A DNA stretch of 64,000 bases from Pseudomonas putida (lineage in GTDB: Bacteria; Pseudomonadota; Gammaproteobacteria; Pseudomonadales; Pseudomonadaceae): contig CP047152.1 of NCBI GenBank assembly GCA_041879295.1, positions 4,655,501 to 4,719,500 of the forward strand, written 5' to 3'. Of the stretch, positions 15,436 through 25,926 are shown one piece after another (the first letter of the stretch is position 1; each line of letters begins with the position of its first letter). The translations under genes were made by a program, and so were the position numbers. The notes beneath the pieces are model-generated. The model saw only the letters and a program-made list of their open reading frames with translations. It was not told the DNA's origin and did not search any database.

Positions 15436-16869
15436 TCAGCCGATTGAATAGTTTTCCTGCAATTGTCGAGCATGCATTTGCCAGGCCTCCAACACCCGCC
15501 TGCCCGCCTCGTCGGCGCCCTCCCAGGCTTGCTGGCGTGCCTGTTCGAAGTCGCCCAAGGTATTCGGCGCGCCCCACTGCGGGTCGCTCAGGCGTTGCTG
15601 GCAGAAGCCATACCAACGTTGCCGCTCTTCGCCGGTCAAGGTTTCAGGGAAGTTACGTGCCCGGTAGCGGAACAACAGCTCCGGCAAACGCGGATCATCG
15701 AACATCCAGTGGCCAAGGCTCAACTGCGCCGGTTCCAGCGCACGAACTTGCTCGCATAAGCGCCGGTCGCGGTCACCTATAAAACCCTCATACAACTGCT
15801 GTTCCGGGTCCTCACTCGGGGCGAACTCGTCCTTGCCATAGATGTGCTCCAGCTTTTCTTGCCATTGCGCCTGTTGATTGGCCAATTGTTCGCCGCGCGA
15901 TTGTAACAACGTCAAGTCCAGGCCCAATCGTTGTTGATCGACCGGGCGCAATACCGACAGCGGCGCCACTACCGGGCAACGATTGATCTGCACCAATTTG
16001 AGCGGTACCGGCAATTCACCTTCAGCCAATTCATCATGCCGGGTGTACAAACGCTGACGCAAAACTTCAGCACTTTCCCGTAGTAACGGTAGGGTTTCCT
16101 GATGCAGGTCGCAGACAATCAGTGCATTGCGATTACGCGGGTGCCAGGCCAGTGGCAATACGACACCCAGGTAATTGCGCGCCGCCGAAAAACGTCCGGA
16201 TATATGCACCAGTGGCTGCAACAAACGGATCTGCTCCATCACTTTATGCTTGCTGCGCAGCTGAAACAGCCAGTCATACAACTTGGGTTGTTTCTGCCGA
16301 ATCAGGCGGGCCAAGGCAATGGTTGCCCGCACGTCGGAAAGCGCTTCGTGGGCATGCCCATGGTCAATGCCATTGGCCTTGCTCAGCAGTTCAAGACGCA
16401 GACTGGTGCGCCCGTCCTGTTGTGGCCATTGAATACCCTCCGGGCGCAGGGCATAGGCGGTACGCACAATATCGATCAGGTCCCAGCGGCTATTGCCTCC
16501 CTGCCATTCACGGGCGTACGGATCGAAAAAGTTGCGGTAAAGGCTGTAGCGGGTCACCTCATCGTCGAAGCGCAGGGTGTTGTAGCCGGCACCACAGGTG
16601 CCCGGTTGCGCCAGTTGGGCATGCACACGGGTCATGAACTCGGCTTCGCACAAGCCCTGCTCCGCCAGCAGTTGCGGCGTGATGCCAGTCACCAGGCAGG
16701 CCGCCGGGTGCGGCAGGATATCGTCCGACGGCCGGCAATAGAGACTGATCGGCTCGTCGATCTCGTTGAGGTCGAAGTCAGTGCGCACGCCGGCCACCTG
16801 CAGCGGCCGATCGCAGCGCGGGTTGATGCCGGTGGTTTCATAGTCGTGCCAGAAAATGCTGGAGGTCAC
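15436..16869 (-). CDS. sbcB: exodeoxyribonuclease I
   Basis: A 477-residue DEDDh 3-prime to 5-prime single-strand DNA exonuclease used in recombination and mismatch repair. The first catalytic motif is Asp9 and Glu11 in WHDYETTG; the second Asp lies in AGYNTLRFDDE; the last motif is HEALSDVRAT. The C-terminal half is the SH3-like and helical part that closes the C-shaped enzyme. Length and sequence match the E. coli family. The start at 16869 leaves a 57-bp gap to the PilZ gene on the same strand, so the lipoprotein, PilZ and sbcB genes may be co-transcribed. Confidence 0.95.
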   Translation of the reverse strand: MTSSIFWHDYETTGINPRCDRPLQVAGVRTDFDLNEIDEPISLYCRPSDDILPHPAACLVTGITPQLLAEQGLCEAEFMTRVHAQLAQPGTCGAGYNTLRFDDEVTRYSLYRNFFDPYAREWQGGNSRWDLIDIVRTAYALRPEGIQWPQQDGRTSLRLELLSKANGIDHGHAHEALSDVRATIALARLIRQKQPKLYDWLFQLRSKHKVMEQIRLLQPLVHISGRFSAARNYLGVVLPLAWHPRNRNALIVCDLHQETLPLLRESAEVLRQRLYTRHDELAEGELPVPLKLVQINRCPVVAPLSVLRPVDQQRLGLDLTLLQSRGEQLANQQAQWQEKLEHIYGKDEFAPSEDPEQQLYEGFIGDRDRRLCEQVRALEPAQLSLGHWMFDDPRLPELLFRYRARNFPETLTGEERQRWYGFCQQRLSDPQWGAPNTLGDFEQARQQAWEGADEAGRRVLEAWQMHARQLQENYSIG

Positions 16870-16926
16870 GGGGTCGTCCTGTATCGAGGTCGACCCGATT
16901 CTAGCGCGATTCTGAAAAATGAACGT

Positions 16927-17286
16927 TCAGACGGGCGCGTTGGCGGGGCGGAAACTGAAATAGTCGCGCAATGAACGAACGAAATCATCGTACTCGCGCG
17001 GAGACTGCAGCAGCATGAAGCCCGAATCGTAATGCCCAGGTGTCTGGTCCTCACGGCACCACAGGCAACTGGCAGTGAGGTTGACGAACTGGTGCCCGCC
17101 GCCAGGCAGGGGCATACGCAGTTGCAGCTCGTAATCGGGCCCGACCAACACAGGTAGCTGGCTGATGACCATCAGCCCATTTTCAGAGGCATTGCCTAGC
17201 TGACCGATCTCCTGACCGGTAAAGCGGTTGAATACCTTGAGGACACAAGGTAGCTGATGACGTTCGATGTGGCGCTTGTTGAACAT
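16927..17286 (-). CDS. PilZ-domain protein, probable c-di-GMP receptor
   Basis: A 119-residue single-domain PilZ protein. The c-di-GMP signature is intact: R5HIER9 matches RxxxR and N32-A-S34-E-N-G37 matches NxSxxG. The rest is the beta-barrel (VGPDYELQLRMPL, LTASCLWCRED). Start at 17286 was chosen because the PilZ fold begins there; an in-frame extension of 38 residues upstream looks non-conserved, but the ribosome-binding site at 17286 is poor. The target of the protein cannot be predicted from the neighbours sbcB and a lipoprotein. Confidence 0.85.
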   Translation of the reverse strand: MFNKRHIERHQLPCVLKVFNRFTGQEIGQLGNASENGLMVISQLPVLVGPDYELQLRMPLPGGGHQFVNLTASCLWCREDQTPGHYDSGFMLLQSPREYDDFVRSLRDYFSFRPANAPV

Positions 17287-17409
17287 GATCGCGAGTGTAT
17301 TCCGTACCTGATGCCAGGAATACAAAGTACTGGCGGTTGTTGTAACAACTGAGTTACAGATTAGCGCAGCACGCGCAGCAAATCTCGTGAAATTAACCAC
17401 ACCTTTGTG

Positions 17410-17796
17410 TTAGCGCCAAGGTACGCTCGTCACCGGGTTGGCCACGGCTGTTTCCGCACCGCGCAAATGGCCGAGTTTTTCCAGGGTCTGCAGGCGCGCC
17501 TGGGCGCGATAGGCATACTCGTTGCCCGGGTACTGCTGGATCAGGTACTGATAGGTCTGCGCCGCATCCACGTACAACGCCTGGCGCTCCAGGCACTGGC
17601 CGCGCAGCAATGACACTTCGGGGTGGATGAACGGCCGGGCACGGCTGGTGCGATCAACCTGCGACAGTTCGAGCATGACCCGCGCGCAATCGCCGCGGTC
17701 GTAGGCGCGGTAGGCATTGTTCAGGTGGTGGTCCATGGACCAGCGGGTGCAGCCGACGGTGCTGGCGGCCAGGGCTAAAACGATCAGGGCTCGCAT
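17410..17796 (-). CDS. small TPR-like lipoprotein
   Basis: A 128-residue protein with an N-terminal signal (MRALIVLALAASTVGC) ending in a Cys consistent with a lipobox, although the -3 residue is Thr rather than Leu. The mature part has helical repeats with TPR character (LNNAYRAYDRGDCARVMLELSQ and DAAQTYQYLIQQYPGNEYAYRAQARL). AAGGAGA lies seven bases before the ATG at 17796. It probably sits in the outer membrane or periplasm as a scaffold; the partner is unknown. It is followed by the PilZ gene after about 120 bp. Confidence 0.8.
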   Translation of the reverse strand: MRALIVLALAASTVGCTRWSMDHHLNNAYRAYDRGDCARVMLELSQVDRTSRARPFIHPEVSLLRGQCLERQALYVDAAQTYQYLIQQYPGNEYAYRAQARLQTLEKLGHLRGAETAVANPVTSVPWR

Positions 17797-17976
17797 GGGG
17801 ATCTCCTTTGATGCCAATGTATCGGCGTTTGCCTGCAAATCTTCACACCCTTTTGCAAGGATACCCTGCCCCGTTCAAATGCCACCCTGCCCTGGGCGTA
17901 GGTAGTGCAACGGAACAATGACTACAGCGAGATTCAGGAGTAGCCTTTCGCTGCGCTTCACTATAGGAGTCTGTGC

Positions 17977-19431
17977 ATGAGCATCCGCCGCACCAAAATC
18001 GTCGCCACCCTTGGCCCCGCCAGCAACTCGCCGGAAGTGATCGAACAACTGATCCTCGCCGGCCTGGACGTGGCACGTCTGAACTTCTCCCACGGCACGC
18101 CGGACGAGCACAAGGCCCGCGCGCGCCTGATTCGTGACATCGCCGCCAAGAACGGCCGCCATGTTGCACTGCTGGGCGACCTGCAGGGTCCGAAGATCCG
18201 CATCGCCAAGTTCGCCAACAAGCGCATCGAACTGAAGATCGGTGACAAGTTCACCTTCTCCACCGCCCACCCGCTGACCGAAGGCAACCAGGACATCGTC
18301 GGTATCGACTACCCCGACCTGGTCAAGGACTGCGGCGTTGGTGACGAACTGCTGCTCGACGATGGCCGCGTGGTCATGCGCGTCGAAACCGCCACTGCAG
18401 ACGCCCTGCACTGCGTGGTGATCATCGGTGGCCCGCTGTCGGACCACAAAGGCATCAACCGTAAAGGGGGTGGCCTGACCGCACCGGCCCTGACCGAAAA
18501 GGACAAGGCCGACATCAAGCTGGCTGCGGAAATGGACCTGGACTACCTGGCCGTGTCCTTCCCGCGTGACGCCAGCGACATGGAATACGCGCGCAAGTTG
18601 CGTGACGAAGCCGGCGGCAGCGCCTGGCTGGTGGCCAAGATCGAACGCGCCGAAGCAGTTGCCGATGACGAGACCCTCGACAAGCTGATCGCCGCCTCCG
18701 ACGCGGTGATGGTTGCCCGTGGTGACCTGGGCGTGGAAATCGGCGACGCCGAGCTGATCGCCATCCAGAAGAAGATCATCCAGCACGCCCGCCGCAACAA
18801 CAAGGCAGTGATCGTGGCGACCCAGATGATGGAGTCGATGATCCAGAACCCGATGCCGACCCGCGCTGAAGTGTCCGACGTGGCCAACGCCGTGCTGGAC
18901 AATACCGATGCGGTGATGCTGTCGGCCGAAAGCGCCGCCGGTTCCTACCCGATCGAAGCGGTCCAGGCCATGGCACGCATCTGCCTGGGTGCCGAAAAGC
19001 ACCCGACCAGCCAGAAGTCCAGCCATCGCCTGCACACCACCTTCGAGCGCTGCGACGAAAGCATCGCCTTGGCGGCCATGTACACTGCCAACCACTTCCC
19101 GGGCGTAAAGGCGATCATCGCCCTGACCGAAAGCGGCTACACCCCGCTGATCATGTCGCGCCTGCGTTCGCATGTACCGATCTTCGCCCTGTCGCCGCGT
19201 CGCGCTACCCAGGCGCGCGCCTCGATGTTCCGTGGTGTGTACCCGATTGCCTTCGACCCGGCCGCGCTGCCGGCCGACAAGGTGAGCCAGGCAGCGGTCG
19301 ACGAGCTGCTCAAACGTGGCCTGGTGGAGCAAGGTGACTGGGTGATCCTGACCAAGGGTGACAGCTACCACACCATCGGTGGCACCAACGGCATGAAGAT
19401 CCTGCACGTCGGTGATCCGCTGGTCGGTTGA
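17977..19431 (+). CDS. pykA: pyruvate kinase, PykA type
   Basis: A 484-residue pyruvate kinase converting phosphoenolpyruvate and ADP to pyruvate and ATP, the last step of the Entner-Doudoroff and glycolytic routes. Family motifs seen: RLNFSHG (substrate Arg and Asn), DLQGPKIR, AKIERAEAV with the catalytic Lys, ARGDLGVEI with the metal ligands, and the long MMESMIQNPMPTRAEVSDV region. The protein belongs to the PykA branch that is typically AMP- or sugar phosphate-activated. It is convergent to the groESL operon, with which it shares a terminator. Confidence 0.95.
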   Translation: MSIRRTKIVATLGPASNSPEVIEQLILAGLDVARLNFSHGTPDEHKARARLIRDIAAKNGRHVALLGDLQGPKIRIAKFANKRIELKIGDKFTFSTAHPLTEGNQDIVGIDYPDLVKDCGVGDELLLDDGRVVMRVETATADALHCVVIIGGPLSDHKGINRKGGGLTAPALTEKDKADIKLAAEMDLDYLAVSFPRDASDMEYARKLRDEAGGSAWLVAKIERAEAVADDETLDKLIAASDAVMVARGDLGVEIGDAELIAIQKKIIQHARRNNKAVIVATQMMESMIQNPMPTRAEVSDVANAVLDNTDAVMLSAESAAGSYPIEAVQAMARICLGAEKHPTSQKSSHRLHTTFERCDESIALAAMYTANHFPGVKAIIALTESGYTPLIMSRLRSHVPIFALSPRRATQARASMFRGVYPIAFDPAALPADKVSQAAVDELLKRGLVEQGDWVILTKGDSYHTIGGTNGMKILHVGDPLVG

Positions 19432-19440
19432 TCCACTCTT

Positions 19441-19479
19441 TTCACAGCACAAGGCTCAAGAGCAGCCTTGTGCTGTGAA
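19441..19479. repeat. perfect 16-bp inverted repeat after pykA
   Basis: TTCACAGCACAAGGCT (19441-19456) is perfectly inverted at 19464-19479 with a seven-base loop, nine bases after the pykA stop. It contains the AGCCTTGTGCTG sequence common in Pseudomonas intergenic repeats and has no T-run, so it is more likely a REP-like or RNA-stabilising element than a terminator. Confidence 0.8.
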
Positions 19480-19499
19480 GAGGCCCCGACAGGAACAAC

Positions 19500-19533
19500 A
19501 AAAAGCCCCGGTTCTCGCGAACCGGGGCTTTTT
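19500..19533. terminator. bidirectional terminator shared by pykA and groEL
   Basis: A 15-bp perfect stem AAAAAGCCCCGGTTC/GAACCGGGGCTTTTT with a TCGC loop. It ends pykA on the plus strand and the groESL message on the minus strand. In the spliced groEL RNA it lies only about 25 bases after the stop codon; in the DNA the group II intron pushes it 2.8 kb away. Confidence 0.95.
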
Positions 19534-19560
19534 GATGGTGCAGGGGGTAAGGCTGGCTGT

Positions 19561-19633
19561 CGGGTAAGAAACGGCCATTACTGACCGTCCCTCCCCTAAG
19601 AACTGTACGTGCGAGTTTCCCCGCATACAGCTC
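19561..19633 (-). ncRNA. group II intron domains V and VI
   Basis: Domain V spans 19633-19600 (34 bases, GAGCTGTATGCGGGGAAACT onwards to the closing AGTTC), the catalytic hairpin with its GAAA loop and bulge. Domain VI follows (19596-19561) with a stem ACGGTC/GGCCGT and the branch-point A at 19565, seven bases before the intron end. The UGA stop of the maturase overlaps the first bases of domain V. Confidence 0.9.
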
Positions 19634-21323
19634 AAGCCTTTGTAAGCCCTTTCTCAGTTGAAAGAGCCGGTGCCGCACTGTGTAACTGTCGATGACAGTT
19701 GGGATGCAACAACACCAGATTGCCCAGCTCGTCGCATCCGCCCTTGTGCCGCTCGATAACATGGTGAATGTTCCACCCGCTTTCGAACGTAATCAACTGC
19801 TTGCACATCGGGCAGCGCTTGCTCTGGCCAAGCCACAGCGTCAGCGTCTTCCGCTTCCCCTCGTCCGAGCTTCGCCACGCATATTCCAGCCGTTGCTCGA
19901 AGTACATCTCGTCCTCTGGGGCGTATGGGTTAGCCTCCGCCTTGATCTTGGTGTGCCGCTTGATCGGCGTATCGCTGGCGTACAACAAGTGGAGCAGTTT
20001 GCCGCTGGGGTGTAGCCCGGAGAATACCCAACTACGTGTTCCCACGCGCTTGAAGTATTTTTCCTTGATCCAACGTTTGCAGCGATTCAGATGTCGCCGC
20101 CTGCACCATCGCCATAGCAATTTCCAGATCCTGTAATCCACGTAGTTGAAGGTCTGCTTGGCGACAATCGGCCGATGATAATTGGCCCAACCCCGAATAA
20201 CTGGATTGAGCTGCTTGATCAACAGGCTGGCCGGTGCCGCTTTGTTCGCTTCAACCAACGCCTTAACCTTGGCCAGAAATGCTTTCACGTTCTTGTGGGC
20301 TGGCTTTATCAGCAGCTTGTCACCGTACTTGCGAATATTCTGACCGAGGAAATCGAACCCATCCGATACATGCGTGAACAACGTTTTCTCCACCGCAAGG
20401 CTCAACCCCCGCTCGGCCATGAAGGCTTCGACGAGTGGCTTCACCTCGTTTTCCAGCAGCTCTTTCGAGATGCCGGTGATGACGAAATCATCTGCGTATC
20501 GCACATAGTTGACCTTGGTCTTGTAGCTGGCTTTGGTATTACGCTGCCCGAACCGAGATTCGAGCTCCTTTTCCAGTCCATCAAGGGCCAGGTTGGCCAA
20601 TACGGGCGAGATGATCCCTCCTTGCGGAGTTCCCGCCCCTGTCGGATTCAATCGACCGGATTCCAAATATCCCGCTTTCAGCCATTTCCTTAGAACCACT
20701 TTGTCCATCGGGACGTTAGTGATCAGCCAGTCGTGACTGATGTTGTCGAAACATCCCTTTATATCGCCCTCCATGACCCACTGCGCAGAATGCTTGCGAC
20801 CGAGATTGACGAACAATTGCTCGATTGCATCTGCCGTGGAACGGTGAGGGCGAAAGCCATAGGAATTTCGGTCGGCTGTGGTCTCAGACACCGGTTCAAG
20901 TGCCAGCAGGTATAACGCCTGCATCGCTCGATCCAGCATCGTCGGAATCCCCAGCGGTCTACGCTGGCCATTTGCTTTGGGAATGTAAATCCGCCGCAGT
21001 GGCCGGGGCTTGTAGCCCCTGCGCTCTAACCGAAAAACTGCCTTCCATTTGCTTTCAGGCGTGCTCCAGGTTTCCCCATCGACGCCGGGAGTCCTGCGAC
21101 CCCGGTTTTCAGTGACCCGTTTAACCGCCAATACCTTGGCGGCAAACGAGCGAACCAGCATACGCTGCAAGGTTTTCACCTGCCGCCATTGCTGATTCTT
21201 GGCTGCCTTCGCGATCCGTACCTGTAGCCCTCGCACCTGTCGATGACCTGTTTCCCAGTCTATCGAATGCCAACTGATGGCCAGATGGGAGGACGCAGGT
21301 ACTTCTATTTCAGACGCACTCAT
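19632..21323 (-). CDS. ltrA: group II intron reverse transcriptase/maturase with HNH domain
   Basis: A 563-residue intron-encoded protein in domain IV. The reverse transcriptase begins near residue 75 and carries GIPTMLDRAMQALYLLALEP, SYGFRPHRSTADAI, EGDIKGCFDNI, GTPQGGIISP and the catalytic YADDF at 276-280. The maturase X domain follows (WANYHRP to about 430). The C terminus is an HNH endonuclease with CPMCKQL, the NIHHV histidines, NLVLLHPNCH. All active motifs are intact, so it should be able to splice and retarget the intron. ATG 21323 has GGAGGAAA eight bases upstream. Codon use is more AT-rich than the neighbours, as expected of an acquired element. Confidence 0.95.
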   Translation of the reverse strand: MSASEIEVPASSHLAISWHSIDWETGHRQVRGLQVRIAKAAKNQQWRQVKTLQRMLVRSFAAKVLAVKRVTENRGRRTPGVDGETWSTPESKWKAVFRLERRGYKPRPLRRIYIPKANGQRRPLGIPTMLDRAMQALYLLALEPVSETTADRNSYGFRPHRSTADAIEQLFVNLGRKHSAQWVMEGDIKGCFDNISHDWLITNVPMDKVVLRKWLKAGYLESGRLNPTGAGTPQGGIISPVLANLALDGLEKELESRFGQRNTKASYKTKVNYVRYADDFVITGISKELLENEVKPLVEAFMAERGLSLAVEKTLFTHVSDGFDFLGQNIRKYGDKLLIKPAHKNVKAFLAKVKALVEANKAAPASLLIKQLNPVIRGWANYHRPIVAKQTFNYVDYRIWKLLWRWCRRRHLNRCKRWIKEKYFKRVGTRSWVFSGLHPSGKLLHLLYASDTPIKRHTKIKAEANPYAPEDEMYFEQRLEYAWRSSDEGKRKTLTLWLGQSKRCPMCKQLITFESGWNIHHVIERHKGGCDELGNLVLLHPNCHRQLHSAAPALSTEKGLTKA

Positions 21324-22281
21324 CTTGCTTTTCCTCCAGAGAAGATTTCCCCAGAGGGCAGTAGACGCACGTCGCCCTTGTGGGGGAGTGAGTACACTGC
21401 CCCGCAAGGGATTTCTATGAGTTAGACGCAGCCGGTCAAACCGACAAACGTCTGTTCTTGATGGCTTTACAGGCCTTCTCGCGATCAAAGACCAGTCGGA
21501 AGTCAGCACCGTTTCCAGTCAGGGCAGAGCCCTTATCCAACCCCATTACAGGGAGGCATTCGCTTTTTCCGACATCCTCTACCCGCATTTTCAACAGTCT
21601 TCCTCACGGTCGACCTGCCTTGCCATACAGGCCAATGGCGAAAATACGGGCTTACCGAGTTCCATAACCGTCACAAGGATGGGTTAGGCCCTGCCTATTC
21701 ACCGATGACTCAATGTCAGCGTGCCCCCAGATGTAAAAGGGACAACCAGTCATGCACCATTTTGGTCAAAGCCTATCAGCAACTTTGGCTCCATGCGGTT
21801 GACGGTGTTTATCAGCAGTTCACTTACGTTGGCCATACCAACCAGCCTAGCGTCTCACCCGCGTGTTGCTCGCAGGGTCTGCATGGTGCCTCGCGGCGAC
21901 CACACACCACAGAATCATGGGACTACATTGTCAGGAAGCTTCGCACCCCGCCGTTACCAGCGACGCACTATCCCTAGGCTACTTTTGGCTGAACAAAAGG
22001 TCTCGCGCCCCTCTACCTTGCGGTTTCCGGGTGAGACAATGACAGCTATGGCTTGCGCCCTATAGATAGGAGCAGGCCAGCTCTTTGGACACGATTTCCC
22101 ATACCTCCCTCGCAGTGATTCAAAATCTGCAAGCTCAGTACGCATATCGTTCTGATGATTTCCAGAGAGAAAATCACGATATATAGGCGACATTACGCCG
22201 AATTCTAAGCACCTTGTGAGTGCCGGAAATCCGGGTTTTGACGCCCGGACTTCGGGTTTTTTAAGCTGTTTCTGCGGGAAA

Positions 22282-22308
22282 GTGATCACCGGTTCAACCG
22301 GTGATCAC
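22282..22308. repeat. 27-base palindrome inside intron domain I
   Basis: GTGATCACCGGTT (22282-22294) is perfectly inverted at 22296-22308 around a single base. It lies 50-76 bases into the intron and probably forms a domain I hairpin. A second imperfect stem (CCGAAGTCCGGG and CCCGGATTTCCGG, about 22220-22260) follows it. Confidence 0.75.
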
Positions 22309-22357
22309 CTAAGATGTAGCCCGCTAGGTGCTTCTACCTATAGCGACTCTCGTCGCA

Positions 22358-24004
<1,647 letters not shown>

Positions 24005-24048
24005 TTAATCCTTGAAAAACTTTGGAGTAACGGGAAGTCGGGGGGAAA

Positions 24049-24342
24049 TCAGCCTTCGACAACGGCGAGGATTTCGTTCTCGGCCATGACCAGCAGGTCT
24101 TCGCCATCGACTTTCACGGTGTTGCTGCCCGAGTACGGGCCGAAAACCACTTTGTCACCCACTTTCACGGCCAGCGCGCGAACTTCGCCGTTGTCCAGAA
24201 CGCGACCGGTGCCGACGGCTACAACTTCGCCGCGGTTTGGTTTTTCAGCGGCCGAACCCGGCAGGACGATACCGCCAGCGGTTTTCGATTCTTCTTCGCT
24301 GCGACGGATGACTACGCGGTCATGCAGAGGACGAAGTTTCAT
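24049..24342 (-). CDS. groES: 10-kDa co-chaperonin GroES
   Basis: A 97-residue co-chaperonin. It starts [12 protein letters not shown], has the mobile-loop region [16 protein letters not shown] that contacts GroEL, and ends with the usual [16 protein letters not shown]. The ATG at 24342 has GGAGA nine bases upstream; a longer in-frame extension is non-conserved. It is the first gene of the groESL operon, transcribed from a heat-shock promoter about 150 bp upstream. Confidence 0.98.
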   Translation of the reverse strand: MKLRPLHDRVVIRRSEEESKTAGGIVLPGSAAEKPNRGEVVAVGTGRVLDNGEVRALAVKVGDKVVFGPYSGSNTVKVDGEDLLVMAENEILAVVEG

Positions 24343-24489
24343 TGTCGATCTCTCCCAAATTGTGGTTTTCATCGGCCGGTTCGACACCGGCGGTTTTGAT
24401 GCTGTCCGGCGTTGCCGGGGGTGGCCCGCTGTGAGCGAACCACCTGTGTAATGTCTGGTGTTGCCACCAGAAACCTTGCGGTGACCACA

Positions 24490-24518
24490 TACATGAGGCC
24501 GCCACATCCAATTACAAG
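24490..24518 (-). promoter_or_regulatory. sigma32 heat-shock promoter of groESL
   Basis: On the minus strand CTTGTAA (24518-24512), 13 bases, then CCTCATGTA (24498-24490) matches the sigma32 consensus CTTGAAA-N11-16-CCCCATNTA in 14 of 15 defined positions. Transcription would start near 24482, giving a leader of about 140 bases that contains the hairpin CCGGTTCGACACCGG. Confidence 0.85.
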
Positions 24519-24547
24519 GCTCGAGATAGAAAAATTTTCATCAGGCC

Positions 24548-24580
24548 AAAAAAAACCGGGGCCGCTTGTGCGGCCCCGGT
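24548..24580 (-). terminator. terminator of fxsA
   Basis: An 11-bp stem ACCGGGGCCGC/GCGGCCCCGGT with a four-base loop has eight T residues on the minus strand, right after fxsA. On the plus strand it also has a TTTTT tail, so it may act in both directions. Confidence 0.88.
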
Positions 24581-24585
24581 CCTTT

Positions 24586-25047
24586 TTACTTGTCGCGGCG
24601 CTCGTACTCGCCTTCGATCACGTTCGGGCGGTGGCCGCCATCACGCGGCTGCGCCTGGAAGGGGTCGTCCTGGAATGCACGCTGGCGCATGGCCTGGGCC
24701 TCGGCACGCTCGCGCATCTTGCGCGCAGCCAGGCGACGGGTGAACGGCAGCAGGCACAGCACACCCAACACGTCGCTGATGAAGCCTGGCAGCAGCAACA
24801 GGCCACCACCCACGGCCAGCATCATGCCCTGGAACATGTCCTCGGCGGGCAATTCACCGCGCTGCAGGCTTTCACGGGCGCGCAATGCAGTCGCCAGGCC
24901 GGCCACCCGCATGACCAGTACGCCCAAGGCGGAGCCGGCGATGATCAGCAGCAACGCCGGAAAGAAACCGATTGCCGCGCTGACCTTCACGAAGACGAAC
25001 AGCTCCAGCACAGGAAAAATCAGAAACAGCAGTAGAAAAGCACGCAT
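24586..25047 (-). CDS. fxsA: FxsA-family inner membrane protein
   Basis: A 153-residue membrane protein homologous to E. coli FxsA, whose overproduction lets phage T7 be excluded less by the F plasmid. Three to four hydrophobic segments cover residues 1-100 (FLLLFLIFPVLELFVFVKV, GFFPALLLIIAGSALGVLVM, MMLAVGGGLLLLPGFISDV), followed by a charged tail of about 40 residues. ATG 25047 has GAGGAA eight bases upstream; a TTG one codon earlier is possible. It sits upstream of groES on the same strand but is separated by a terminator. Physiological function is unknown. Confidence 0.9.
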   Translation of the reverse strand: MRAFLLLFLIFPVLELFVFVKVSAAIGFFPALLLIIAGSALGVLVMRVAGLATALRARESLQRGELPAEDMFQGMMLAVGGGLLLLPGFISDVLGVLCLLPFTRRLAARKMRERAEAQAMRQRAFQDDPFQAQPRDGGHRPNVIEGEYERRDK

Positions 25048-25112
25048 CAAGGGTTCCTCGACGGAAGATAACCTTCCAATAAGACCTCAGATGGATGCCT
25101 GCGCTCCGGATT

Positions 25113-25844
25113 TCAACCCTCGGTTTGCATCACAACCGGCCATTTGTCAGCGCGAGCCAGCAAAACCAAGGCCTCGCGGACTTGTGTCGGCGTGTTGCAA
25201 GTAGTGGGGAAAGGCAACCAGTGCACGGCCTGGCCGATGCGCAGGTGCATGCCTTCGCTGTCTACCCCGACCAACTGCGCCGGTACGTGCCGTGGCAACC
25301 CGGTCAATTCGACGTAGTGGGCAATGGCACTGGCGTGATCGCTGTTCATGTGTTCGATCATGCTCCCCTCGGCCTTGCCGGCGAACGGGTTGGCCAAGGT
25401 CACATGGTCCAGCCAGTGGATCGCACCGAAGCCGCCGATGTAGCGGTGGCGCACCGGTTGCAGCACCCAGAAATCGAAGTCGTGGGCCTTGTGGTAGTTG
25501 GCCGCGTCCGGGAAATAGCGGTAATAGCGTTCGGCGGCGGCCTCGATGACGGCCTCGTCGACCAGCTTGTGCGCTTCGGCCATCACCGTCAGGCGCCCTA
25601 CCGCCTGCACATCCTCAGCCTCGCGCTCACCCACCAACAGCGAACACTTGGGGTCCTTCAGCAGGTTGTGGGTGTGCTGGGCAATGCGGCTGATCAGGAT
25701 CAGCGGGTTGCCCTGGGCGTCCAGGCAGTACGGCACGACCGAACCAAAGGGGTAGCCAGGCATCGACCTGGAATGGGTCGAAAGCACGCCTCGATATTCC
25801 TTGAGCAGCAGTTCCCGGGCGGGGCGGATGGCGTTGGTACTCAC
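25113..25844 (-). CDS. HugZ/pyridoxamine-oxidase-like heme utilisation family protein
   Basis: A 243-residue protein with an N-terminal split-barrel flavin-binding fold of the pyridoxamine 5-phosphate oxidase superfamily (GYPFGSVVPYCLDAQGNPLI) and a C-terminal DUF2470 domain (SMIEHMNSDHASAIAHYVEL). This combination is that of HugZ/HutZ-like proteins, some of which bind or degrade heme. The start is GTG at 25844 with AGGAG about ten bases upstream; the longer reading frame upstream looks non-coding. No heme-uptake genes are nearby, so the heme role is only a family-level inference. Confidence 0.75.
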   Translation of the reverse strand: MSTNAIRPARELLLKEYRGVLSTHSRSMPGYPFGSVVPYCLDAQGNPLILISRIAQHTHNLLKDPKCSLLVGEREAEDVQAVGRLTVMAEAHKLVDEAVIEAAAERYYRYFPDAANYHKAHDFDFWVLQPVRHRYIGGFGAIHWLDHVTLANPFAGKAEGSMIEHMNSDHASAIAHYVELTGLPRHVPAQLVGVDSEGMHLRIGQAVHWLPFPTTCNTPTQVREALVLLARADKWPVVMQTEG

Positions 25845-25926
25845 TTGAAGGCAGCTCCTGGCGGACGGGTTGGGGACAAGATAAGCATTATCAGCTGCCT
25901 GTGCCACTGACCTGCATCCTGATGCC

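Noticed and set aside
17875..19452. A 525-codon open frame antisense to pykA
   Set aside because: Shadow of the pyruvate kinase gene; sequence resembles no family.
22220..22260. Hairpin taken at first as the groEL terminator
   Set aside because: It has no T-run and lies inside the intron; the true terminator is at 19500-19533 in the downstream exon.
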